From Euphorbia lathyris (lineage: Eukaryota > Streptophyta > Magnoliopsida > Malpighiales > Euphorbiaceae): DNA of 64,000 bases. The stretch's first letter is position 1, and each line of letters begins with the position of its first letter. The stretch covers positions 52,825,001 through 52,889,000 of the forward strand of contig NC_088916.1 in NCBI RefSeq assembly GCF_963576675.1. The letters are read 5' to 3'. The notes beneath the pieces were generated by a model. It had not been told where the DNA came from. It searched no databases and saw nothing but the letters and a program-made list of their open reading frames with translations. Shown one piece after another: positions 52,021-61,393 of the stretch. Both the position numbers and the translations under genes were made by a program.

Positions 52021-53679
52021 TTGCCCAAAGAAATAAAAATTCCAAGAGGACATTCGGAGAAGTCCATTCTTGATGCTGCTGACAACAAGCTGATGACAAG
52101 AGATCAGCTTAGGAAGTATCTCAGCAATGTTGCCTTCGTCTCAATGCATGAGCCAAAGAATTTTGCTGATGCTGAGCACGATGAATATTGGATCAACGCT
52201 ATGCAAGAAGAGCTTGATCAATTCACAAGAAATAAGGTATGGGATTTAGTACCTAAACCTAGGAATCACAAGACCATAGGAACTAAGTGGGTCTTTAGAA
52301 ATAAATTAGATGAGCAAGGCAACGTAGTCAGAAATAAAGCCCGACTTGTAGCCCAAGTCTATAGTCAGCAAGAGGGCATTGACTACGGTGAAACCTTTGC
52401 ACCCGTTGCTAGGTTAGAAGCTATATGTATACTATGTGCCTATGCAAGTTTTATGAACTTTAAATTATATCAAATGGATGTTAATAGTGCATTTCTTAAT
52501 GGCTTTATAAACGAAGAGGTATATGTTAGTCAGCCTCCAGGGTTTGAAGATCCAAAATTTCCAAACCACGTTTATAAACTCAAAAAGGCCCTATATGGCC
52601 TAAAGCAAGCTCCAAGAGCTTGGTATGAGAGGTTGACCAACTTCCTGCTGACCAGGAATTATGTCAGAGGCAAAGCTGACACAACCTTGTTCATTAAGAA
52701 AAAGGATAAAAATACCCTACTTGCACAAATTTACATAGATGACATAATTTTTGGTGCTACTGACGATTCTATGTGCAAAGAGTTTAGTAAACAGATGCAA
52801 ACTGAGTTTGAAATGTCTATGATGGGCGAACTTAACTTCTTCCTTGGACTTCAAATCAAGCAAGGTAAGAATGGCATCTTCATTAGTCAGTCTAAGTACG
52901 CCAAAGAAATGCTAAAGAAGTTTGATATGGAAGAATGTAAACCCATATCAACCCCAATGGGTACTGACACTGTCCTTTGTGCTGACGAGAAAGGTAAGTC
53001 AGTAGACAGCAAGTTATATCGAGGTATGATAGGCTCTCTACTTTATCTTACTGCCAGTAGACCTGACATTCAGTATTCAGTATGTTATTGCGCAAGATAT
53101 CAAGCTGACCCCAGGGAATCTCACTTAATAGCTGTAAAAAGAATTTTCAGATATTTGCAGAGCTCAGTTAATGCAGGTTTATGGTATCCAAATACAAGTG
53201 ACTTCACACTGATTGGATATACTGATGCTGACTATGGGCGAGATAAGCTAGAACGAAAAAGCACTTCAGGAGGATGTCATTTCCTAGGAAGCTGTCTGGT
53301 TTCGTGGTTTAGTAAAAAGCAGTCATCGGTGGCCTTGTCTACAACTGAAGCTGAGTACATTGCTGCTGGAAGCTGTGTGGCCCAAGTCCTATGGATTAAG
53401 CAACAGCTTGAGGATTATGGAGTCAAAACAGAAATAATCGAGGTCAAATGCAACAACAAGAGCGCCATTGACTTATCTAAGAATCCAATCTAACACAGCA
53501 GGATGAAGCATGTTAGCATAAGGCATCACTTCATCAGAGATCATGTACTCAAGGGTGAGATCAAGCTGACCTACGTATCAACAAATGAACAGCTTGCAGA
53601 TATCTTTACGAAGCCCTTGGCTCGTGAGAAATTTAACATATTAAGGGAAGCTATCGGTATGTCTAATCCTCTTCAATAA
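52021..53679 (+). pseudogene. pol: copia-2 reverse transcriptase and RNase H
   Basis: Open for 490 codons to 53493, where a TAA replaces Gln after SKNPI; the same frame then runs to the natural stop (NPLQ, 53677-53679). [49 protein letters not shown], catalytic [12 protein letters not shown] and [11 protein letters not shown]. RNase [35 protein letters not shown]. Catalytic residues are present. The upstream piece 51826-52020 is the integrase-RT linker in the same frame. Confidence 0.87.
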
Positions 53680-54182
53680 TTCTATGTGCTTAATTGAATG
53701 TCGAGTGATTAACATGCTGAGTGATTTATGCTAAATTAGTAATCATTGCATGTTGAGTCAAAATCACCCTATGCTGAGTAGACATACATACTGAGTGATT
53801 ATTCCTATGCTGTGTTACTAAGCACGCTGAACAATTCATCCACACAAAACTGACTACTCAAAGTTCCAAAACGTTTGATATTCCAAATGCCGAGTAAAGT
53901 TTCGTTGCGTAATTAATGCTAGCACGCGTATTGAATAGCCACCTAGGATGATGTAAGTGTAATTATTGGAAAGATACATACGCCGTATGTGTCATAAATG
54001 TCAGAATGATTGTCGATTTATCATCTCGAGGAAAAACGGCCAATTCAACGAATCAGATCTCCTCGGTAATAATATAAATAGTGGAAGAGTCCCCATTTCC
54101 TACTCTTTATGCTCAAAAAAAATCTCTGGCATTCTATTTCCAAACTCTTAAAAATCCCAGATCCTTCAAAAACTCTTAGAAA
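53680..54182 (+). other. copia-2 spacer between pol and the extra ORF
   Basis: About 500 non-coding bases with repeated TGCTGAGT words. TATAAATAG at about 54072-54080 lies roughly 100 bases upstream of the ORF start, at the same relative place as a TATA-like box in copia-1. Confidence 0.5.
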
Positions 54183-57071
54183 ATGTCTGACTCCCAAAAT
54201 CTCTCCGGAGCTGATTACGATCAAAATCATTCCGATGAAAATCCTTCATCTTCTACTCAGGAGGAGTATGAAGAAACATCAACAGAATCCCAAGAAGGTG
54301 GTCAGCCTGACCAAACTCAAGTCAGCACCGTCGCCAAAAATCCCAAAGCTGACCAAGCTGGCTTGTCGAAGGAAACTCAGAAGGAGAAAGGCAAGAAACC
54401 CAGAACCTACTCACTAGTGTACAACCACGTTAAGGGGGACAAGATTGATCATTCACGTTGGTTCTCAAAAGGGTTCGTGGAAGCAAAGAAACCCTTCTGC
54501 GAATGGATATCTAAGAACGGCTGGGAAGGGCTATTCTCCATTCGTGAGGCTACTTATCCTGAACTGGTGAAGGAGTTCTACACCAACCTGAAAGTAGCCA
54601 ACGATAATAGGGATTACTTGGTCACTGAGGTCCGGGGAAAGGAGATTTTCATCAATCCTCCCTATCTGGCTAAGTTGCTGAAGCTGAAAAACAAAGGGAC
54701 AGAACTTCGAACCACAAACGACCATGGTAAGATTAAATTCCCAGCTGAATTCTGTAGACCTTCCGGTTACGTAGGAGAAGTATCTAGTACTTGCATGGGT
54801 TGAAACCAAAAGATGGCCCATTACATCCTAACCAATTTTATCTTTCTAAAAGTCAACTATGCCTCCTCAGCAACGAATTTCGAGCAGTGCTTCATTTGGC
54901 ACATGCTAACCTACCAGCCTCTGAACATGCCAGTATTTCTCATTGGTGGATTTATGGGGAGTTCTGGTACACTTAGGTTAGGATCCCTCATCACCAAAAT
55001 CCTCAAGGATTATCAAGTCAGTTTGGTTGAAGAGTTCGAAGTCTGGGGAACTGAGATCACTGCTGGTATCCTGTTTGGTTTGGCTTTTGACCAACCAACA
55101 AAGTTGAAAAAGGGAAAGAAGGTAGCAGGTGAAGCTGAGGAAGATAAAGGTATGCTTACCAGGAAGGGAAAGCAAGTGAAAAAGGCTGATGCTGACCGAA
55201 AAAGGAAAGCTCTGCAAACCTGTTCAAAAGATGTACTTGCTGTCCCAAAAAAGTTTAGAATTGTGTCAAGGTCAAAGCAAGTTGCTGCAGAGGAAGGTCA
55301 GGAAACACCTAAGTCAGCAGGCAAACTCAAAAGGCAAGCTGAGCCTGAAGAAGAGAGTCAAGATACTCCTGAGATGCCCCTGAAAAAGAAGAAAAAGTCC
55401 TCTGGACCCAAACCGATCGAAGCACTTCCTACTGACTTCGTCATACCTAAAGACTCATACTTTGTGAGAAGTCAGGAGGACAATGTTGAAAACCCATCTA
55501 CTGACCAAGGTGATGACCTTGAAAATCTTGGCGGTCAGTTTAATGATGATGCTGAGGCAGAGAACAAAGTTGATGCTGAGCCAACTAATAAAGCTGATGT
55601 TGATCAGGTTGAGGACACTAATCAAGTTGGGGATGCTAATCCCGTAGGTGATGCTGAGCAAGTTAGGAACACTGAGCAGGTTGAAGAGGCTGAGCACAGT
55701 GAGGATATTGAGACAATTGCTGATGATCCCTCTCCTCCAAAGAACCGTAAAAGACGAAGACTCAAGAAAAATGCTCAAAAGTCTTCTGTAGAGGATATCC
55801 TGGATGACTCTCCACCAGAAATCCAACTTGCTGCTCTGACCAATTTCTTCAACAAACCATGTCCTGAAAAGCCAAAGGAAAAGCCAGTCTTTGTTCATTA
55901 TGCTGAGGAACAAGTTGCTCCCAAAACTCATGCCGAGCTAATACTCGATGATTCTGCTATTCCAGCTAAGGAACCTCCTACTCAGGTCAGTTCTAAACCG
56001 TCTGGTCAGCTTCAGACTGATCCTGAGTTAGTAAATACTTCTGCTAATCATCCCCTTCCAAATCCATCCACACAGCCTGAAAACCAGTCAGTTCCTACTG
56101 GTAAGCAAAATCCTCCCACTTTCACCCACCTGAATGCAACTGCATCTGGGCGAGGAATCATTGACTCTGCTTAATCCTTGCTTCAGGATCTGAATCAGAC
56201 TCATACTAAAGCTGCTGGATCAAGTCGTGCTGAGCCAAACCAAGTCTCATCTGTCACACAGCTTTTAGCTGAAATCAAAGGACTGAAAGATCTTCTAAGT
56301 GTAGTGACAACTTTCCAAGCTCAGTAGTCCAAGCAAGAATCTGTTGAAAAGCTGGCAGAACTTCAACTAAAGATGGTGCAGCACATGGATTCCCTTCAAG
56401 GGCAAATCAACAATCTTCCTGCTGCCCACTCAGCATATGCAACCTCTGCTAAGATTCATCAACTCTTCAGCCAGCTCAGTTCTGAACAGAAACGGACCAG
56501 TGAGTTAATCTCCTCCACCTCCCAATGTTCCATTGAATAGATAAGTGAAGCTGTCCGCATACTCAACCTGAATAAAGCAGACATGGACACTGACCAACTA
56601 AAGACCAATGAGTTTCTGAGATACACCCAAGCTGTTTGGAAACATGTTAGGCACACTAACGGACAATGTCAGTATTATGATGCAAACTTACTCAGGATGT
56701 TTCATAAATCTTTCGCCATGCTGACAGATTCTATGTCTTGGGTGAGCAAATCTCATGAATATTTGCTGAATATGATCAGTGCCGCCATCAGAATACCAAG
56801 TGCAACTGTCGATGATGGTGTCGCCATTTTTGATGGTCTTCGGGAGAGTATTTATCAGCTGAAAGAGAATTCCTCCAGACTGACTCAAGCCGTTCAAACC
56901 GATGCCTTTATTCCTCCTCCACCCGATGTTGGCAAAACGGGGGAGAGACAAACGCAAGCTGATGGAACTCAGCATATGGGAGGAGCATCTGGATCAAGAA
57001 GTCAGCAACAAGAGAATGCCAAAGGCAAAGGAATTCCTCCTCATCATGCACAAGTCAATAGGAAGAAATAG
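54183..57071 (+). pseudogene. copia-2 extra ORF (plant transposon protein domain, then helical C-terminus)
   Basis: Starts MSDSQNLSGADYDQ. The globular domain (PFCEWISKNGWEGLFSIRE; YPELVKEFYTNLKVA; IFINPPYLAKLLKLKNKG; FEQCFIWHMLTYQPLNMPVF) aligns with copia-1. Then come basic Lys clusters, an acidic tract with repeated DAEQV/NTEQVEEAE, and a helical end (MDTDQLKTNEFL; SMSWVSKSHEYLLNM; FIPPPPDVGKTGE). In-frame stops occur at about 54801, 56172, 56324 and 56538. The overall length, about 960 codons, equals that of copia-1, so both come from one long ORF. Confidence 0.78.
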
Positions 57072-57597
57072 TGTTATCTGTTTTACTTGACTTGTAATCT
57101 ATTTTTGGCATGTCTATCTTATTGTGCTACTATCTATACACTTGTTTGGCATCTTTCACTCCAACTTTTATATCTTATGTGATGCTTACTTACTTACTGT
57201 ACTTTAAGCTGATCTGTCTTAAGATACTCAAACAAGAAGTTGCTCTGATACATTACAATGAACAAACAAAAAGTTAAAATGCTCAGTATGCACTATCATT
57301 TTTAGCTCTAATACATCCTTAGGTTATCTCAGATACCTAAACTGAGTAAACAAATAAACTCTTCTGAAAGATGACCTAGACTCATCTGAATTAGATCTTG
57401 GAAGGTCTAAAATTGAACTAAGTCAGTCTTAATTTTATTCAATTCAATCTTGAAAGGTTTAGAATTAAGTTAAGTAAACAGATGCAACCCTTACAGGGGA
57501 GTAACTTCAGAAGAATGAAATTCAATAATGGGGAATCTCAAAACTGAGTTCCATCAAACTTAATTAAATATTTTGCCAACATCAAAATGGGGGAGTT
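57072..57597 (+). promoter_or_regulatory. copia-2 3' non-coding region and polypurine tract
   Basis: AAAATGGGGGAGTT (57584-57597) abuts the 3' LTR. Two weaker purine motifs (AGGGGAG about 57496, TGGGGAA about 57530) lie upstream, similar to the repeated tracts of copia-1. Confidence 0.7.
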
Positions 57598-57871
57598 TGT
57601 TGAAACACCTTTCCACATGATTTTGATTTGACAAAATTATTTAAATTAATCCATGATTAAGATGCAATTAAATTTAAGTGCTTTGATTTAATTGTACTAA
57701 TATGTTTGTTCAATGTTGAGTATAAATATAGATGTAAACAGAAATAAAAAAGTAAGACAGGACACAGTCAGCACAAACAGCACAGCACAAGCTGAGTAAA
57801 GAGCAACTCAGCATCGTAGAAGATAAGCCACCTTCAGAACAGAAGTCTGAAGATAAAGCTAGATAAACAAG
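57598..57871 (+). repeat. copia-2 3' LTR, first 274 bases
   Basis: Matches 47177-47450 with few differences, then stops where the Athila LTR fragment starts (TGATGTGAG, 57872). The five bases before it (ACAAG) would be the TSD of that insertion. Confidence 0.88.
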
Positions 57872-58250
57872 TGATGTGAGTTTCGTCTAGTGGTCGTATT
57901 TCTTACGACGAAATGTATGTTATGATAAGTGCGTTACGACTATGGATGTGATCTTTCTAAGTGCTCTATCTTTACTAGACGTCACTACTTAGGGGCAAGT
58001 GTACCCCGTCGTATCAAGTAATAATCCGGTTAAGATCGGGTATCGAATCCACGGGATTTATAACTGCAAGTATTAAACGACTCGGTTTTATACGTTATTT
58101 AAGCGGTGAATACTTTGGGGTTGATGTGGTAACCAACTACAAACTACTCCTAACTACGGGTGAGGCGAATTTATATAACAAAACTCTATGAAGTGATATG
58201 GATGCGATAAGTTATAACTATGACAAATAACGACTTCTAATGTTTATACG
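57872..58250 (-). mobile_element. Athila LTR fragment (Athila-3), related to Athila-1
   Basis: Starts TGATGTGAG and matches the outer part of the Athila-1 LTR (43838 on) in the same orientation: GGGGCAAGTGTACCCCGTCG, TATCGAATCCACGGGATTTA and AAGCGGTGAATACTTT. It stops at about 58240-58250, where an unrelated Athila LTR starts. It is therefore the left end of another minus-strand Athila, nested in copia-2 and itself interrupted. The rest is presumably right of the window. Confidence 0.75.
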
Positions 58251-58475
58251 TGATATTTCCATATTTCATAGATGTTTAGGTGCATTTCATTCACTGTCCT
58301 TAGTTATTTTCAACTGTTTTGTTTATTGTTTTCGTGTTTTAGGTCGATTTTTATGTTTCCTCTCTCTTATGGCATGATTAGTGTCTTTCAGGACTTTTTG
58401 GACCTTCTTGGAGGTCTAGGAAGCAATCACGCATCAACCGAAGGAACGAAGAACTGAAGCGGGCCCGGCCACATG

Positions 58476-58592
58476 CTGTCTCGCCGAGACAACTACTGTC
58501 TCGCCGAGACAGACACTGTCTCGCCGAGACAACTACTGTCTCGCCGAGACAGCCACTGTCTCACCGAGACAACTTTTGTCTCGGCGAGACAG
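58476..58592 (+). repeat. Athila-2 LTR array: six GTCTCG-C-CGAGAC palindromes, period 20
   Basis: Copies start at 58478, 58498, 58518, 58538, 58558 (one base changed) and 58578 (central G), each 13 bases, with seven-base spacers of the type AACTACT/AGACACT. The last copy ends 119 bases before the TATA box. Confidence 0.95.
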
Positions 58593-58709
58593 AACGCGAA
58601 ACAGGTCGCAATTCCGGCTCTTTTTGTTATTTTGCCCCTTTGAAGACCTGGAAATGTCCAGTTATTTTCCTGTAATTTACCTTTTTGCCCTTTTAGCTTT
58701 TGGTGTAAC

Positions 58710-58717
58710 TATAAAAA
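58710..58717 (+). promoter_or_regulatory. Athila-2 LTR TATA box
   Basis: TATAAAAA in ACTATAAAAAGGG, the best TATA match in the LTR; transcription would start about 30 bases downstream. Confidence 0.65.
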
Positions 58718-59721
58718 GGGAATTAGGTTTTCTCTTTTAAAAAACTACTACTTTTTCTGAAACTTATCTTTGAGCAGCCATTTTTGTATCAGAACTTAAT
58801 TTTAGAAGCTAGGCTTTTGCTCAACATTTGCATTTGGGATTTTCGATTGTTCTTACTCCATTTCTGGCGACTTTCAGCCGAGGATTCATCGACGATCACT
58901 AGAGTGACAGTCTAGTTTTCTCTCCTTTGTACTCCTCTATTGAATTTCAATACATTTATGGATTTCATCTTTTCCATTATGATTGTGTTGATTTGCATAT
59001 CTATGGGCTAATCTCCATCCAATCTGGGATGGAGGTGAATTTGGTGTGAATGAATAAATATATTTGGATCTGGAGTTAAGATTGTGATTTGATTGTCAAC
59101 TGTAATTTGATTGTATGTATTTAATGTCTTGATCCAAGAGGAAATAGAATTTTAGATAGACTCGAGACCGAGAGGAGAGAGTCTATCCCGAACCCATACA
59201 GTCAAACCTCGCTAGGACACTAGGAGTGCGGTTCTTACTCGGGCTACGGCTTAGAGTTCAACCAAACGGGACTTAGTAATGCTTTACATGTTTTAGAACA
59301 TATTGCCTAACCAAGCTATTGTTTGAACACATATGAATAGGGGTTTTAGAATACTGATCACATTCATACCTTCTCTAGATTGGTTGCCGTTACATTTCGA
59401 CATGATTTAACTACTCTTAACTCTCAACCTAGATATATGATTCAACCAAAGGATCCGAAATCCCAGATTTCTCATCCATTAATCTCGCCAATTGTTATCC
59501 CTTGTTTAATTTTCAGTTCTTTATAATCAATTGCATATTTAGTTAATGCCAATTACATCCCAATTCTATTTGTCTTGACATTTGGACGTTTGATTAGACT
59601 TAGTGGCTCTACAATCCTGTCTCCCTGTGGGTTCGACCTGTGCTTGCACACTTTATTACTTGTTGCGATAGGTTTATACTTGACCTTAATTTTGCTATAT
59701 ATCCAAGGAGCATCAAGTTTT

Positions 59722-59739
59722 TGGCGCCGTTGCCGGGGA
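59722..59739 (+). other. Athila-2 primer-binding site (tRNA-Asp)
   Basis: TGGCGCCGTTGCCGGGGA, six bases after the LTR end; complementary to the 3' end of tRNA-Asp, the known Athila primer. Confidence 0.93.
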
Positions 59740-59815
59740 GGCACGCGAGTGCACATTAAGTCAAAAGAATCAAAATTTGATCTTGACGCTATTTTGTTTT
59801 GTTTGTTTTTAGTTT

Positions 59816-61318
59816 ATGCACCGACGTTCTCGAAGTTATTCACCTTTGCGTTTTGACCCTGACATTGATAAAACTACGCGCAGGTTAAGGAAAGAACGCA
59901 GACAACAGGTTAGGGTGGAAGAAATCGACATCCCCCCTGAAGAGGAAATCCCTCAGCCGGAAGAGATGGCCGATCCACCTTCTATCATGGAGCTTCTCAA
60001 GGCCACGAGGCCTACAGCTACCTGTAGCTTAGTACAGCCTGCCATTGCAGCAGCTTCTTTTGAGATCAAACCAGCGATGATCCAAATGATCCAAAATTCG
60101 GGACAATTCGGTGGAGAATACCATGAGGATCCCAATGCCCACTTGAATAAATTCACCCTTTATTGCAGTACTTTCAAATATAATAATGTTACTACTGAAG
60201 ATGTATACATGACATTATTTCGTTTTTCTTTGAAGGATGAAGCAGCAGATTGGCTAGCCTCATTGGAACCAGGATCCCTAGCGGATTGGGATAGCACAGT
60301 CAGTGAATTTCTGGCCAAGTATTTCCCTCCGTCCAAGACGGCGCAGTTCAAGAGCGATATTAACTGTTTCAAACAGTTTGAGAGTGAAAATCTACACTTG
60401 GCTTGGGAACGATTCCAAAAGCTCCTGCGAAAGTGCCCACATCATGGGTTTGAAAAGCACCATTTGGTACAACTCTTTTACTCTGGTATTTCTTCTGCTA
60501 ATAGAGCTTCTTTGGATGCAGCTGCAGGTGGTAATTTGTTCAGTAAGACAGCGGCAGTTGCTTATAGCCTTATGAAGGAACTAGCAGAGCGTAGTGCACA
60601 TTGGCAGATAGAGAAGCCGACCCCAAGACGTGGTGTTTTTGCCGTAGAGGCCCTTCCATCAAAATCGGTGGGGACATCAGATTCAGACTCTCAGGTAGCA
60701 GCTCTGGCAGAAAAGCTTGATCTTGTCTTGGCTGAGATGAAAAAGTCCGAACCAGCACCCGTGCCAGTCTTCAAATGCGAAATCTGCATGGGAGAGCACA
60801 GAATCACAAAATGCCCCATAGTGCTAGAGCAAGTCAATTACATGAAGCATAATGGACCTTACCAGAACAATTACAACCCCGCCTGGAGACAAAATCACCC
60901 GGGGTTCAGTTGGTCCAACAATCAAGCAGCTTTGGGACCGTCTGGGTTTCAGAATTCCAATCAGGGAACCTCTCCAGCACCACCTCAGCAAAATCAGAAC
61001 CAATACCAAAAGAAGAAAGACACCCTGGAAGATAAGGTGGATGCCATGATAAAGGTATTGGGAGCAATAGACGGGAGAGTCTCAGGAATGGAAACTCGTA
61101 TGGTACAGAATGAAGCTCACACGAAGCAGTTGGAGACGCAGTTGGGGCAAATGGCGAGAAATAACTCTGAACGTCCTGTGGGACAACTACCCCCAAACAG
61201 TGAGCAGAATCCGAAGGAAAGGGTCCATGCCATCCAACTCAGAAGTGGCAATCAGGTAAGAAGCGGCTTAGGAGACTCGGTCGACGAAAATGCGACATCG
61301 CCCGAGTTGTCTCGGTGA
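59816..61318 (+). CDS. gag: Athila-2 Gag
   Basis: 500 codons to a TGA in the palindrome array. Residues 1-60 are basic then acidic. The Gag domain covers about 75-245: MIQMIQNSGQFGGEYHEDPN, NKFTLYCSTFKYNNV, AADWLASLEPGSLADW and HLVQLFYSGISSANRASLDA. The knuckle-like motif is CEICMGEHRITKC (about residue 320). An Asn/Gln-rich stretch and the Athila signature VHAIQLRSGNQV follow. It is in frame with protease-RT downstream, as expected for the single gag-pol ORF of Athila. I chose the first ATG after the PBS. Confidence 0.88.
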   Translation: MHRRSRSYSPLRFDPDIDKTTRRLRKERRQQVRVEEIDIPPEEEIPQPEEMADPPSIMELLKATRPTATCSLVQPAIAAASFEIKPAMIQMIQNSGQFGGEYHEDPNAHLNKFTLYCSTFKYNNVTTEDVYMTLFRFSLKDEAADWLASLEPGSLADWDSTVSEFLAKYFPPSKTAQFKSDINCFKQFESENLHLAWERFQKLLRKCPHHGFEKHHLVQLFYSGISSANRASLDAAAGGNLFSKTAAVAYSLMKELAERSAHWQIEKPTPRRGVFAVEALPSKSVGTSDSDSQVAALAEKLDLVLAEMKKSEPAPVPVFKCEICMGEHRITKCPIVLEQVNYMKHNGPYQNNYNPAWRQNHPGFSWSNNQAALGPSGFQNSNQGTSPAPPQQNQNQYQKKKDTLEDKVDAMIKVLGAIDGRVSGMETRMVQNEAHTKQLETQLGQMARNNSERPVGQLPPNSEQNPKERVHAIQLRSGNQVRSGLGDSVDENATSPELSR

Positions 61319-61393
61319 GACACCATAGTGTCTCGGTGAGACAACCCGCCGTTGGAGGCGTCTCGGTGAGACACTATAGTGTCTCGACGAGAC
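61309..61393 (+). repeat. palindrome array inside the Athila-2 gag-pol frame
   Basis: Four copies of GTCTCGG/A-T/C-GAGAC at 61309-61321, 61330-61342, 61360-61372 and 61381-61393. The steps are 21, 30 and 21 bases, all multiples of three, and each copy has the same codon phase (TCT CGx xGA GAC). Copies 1-3 read TGA where copy 4 reads CGA. The motif is that of the LTR array. Confidence 0.93.

Larger units (their letters stand above)
58251..59715 (+). repeat. Athila-2 5' LTR
   Basis: About 1465 bases. It contains the palindrome array (58476-58592), then a TATA box (TATAAAAA, 58710-58717). The 3' end segment (CCCTGTGGGTTCGACCTGTG, ATTACTTGTTGCGATAGG) is a distant relative of the Athila-1 LTR end. 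No ORF is supported. Confidence 0.8.

Noticed and set aside
58476..58592. Regular repeats of period 20 that could suggest a CRISPR array
   Set aside because: The repeats are 13-base palindromes with near-identical seven-base spacers, lie inside a plant LTR, and have no cas genes nearby.
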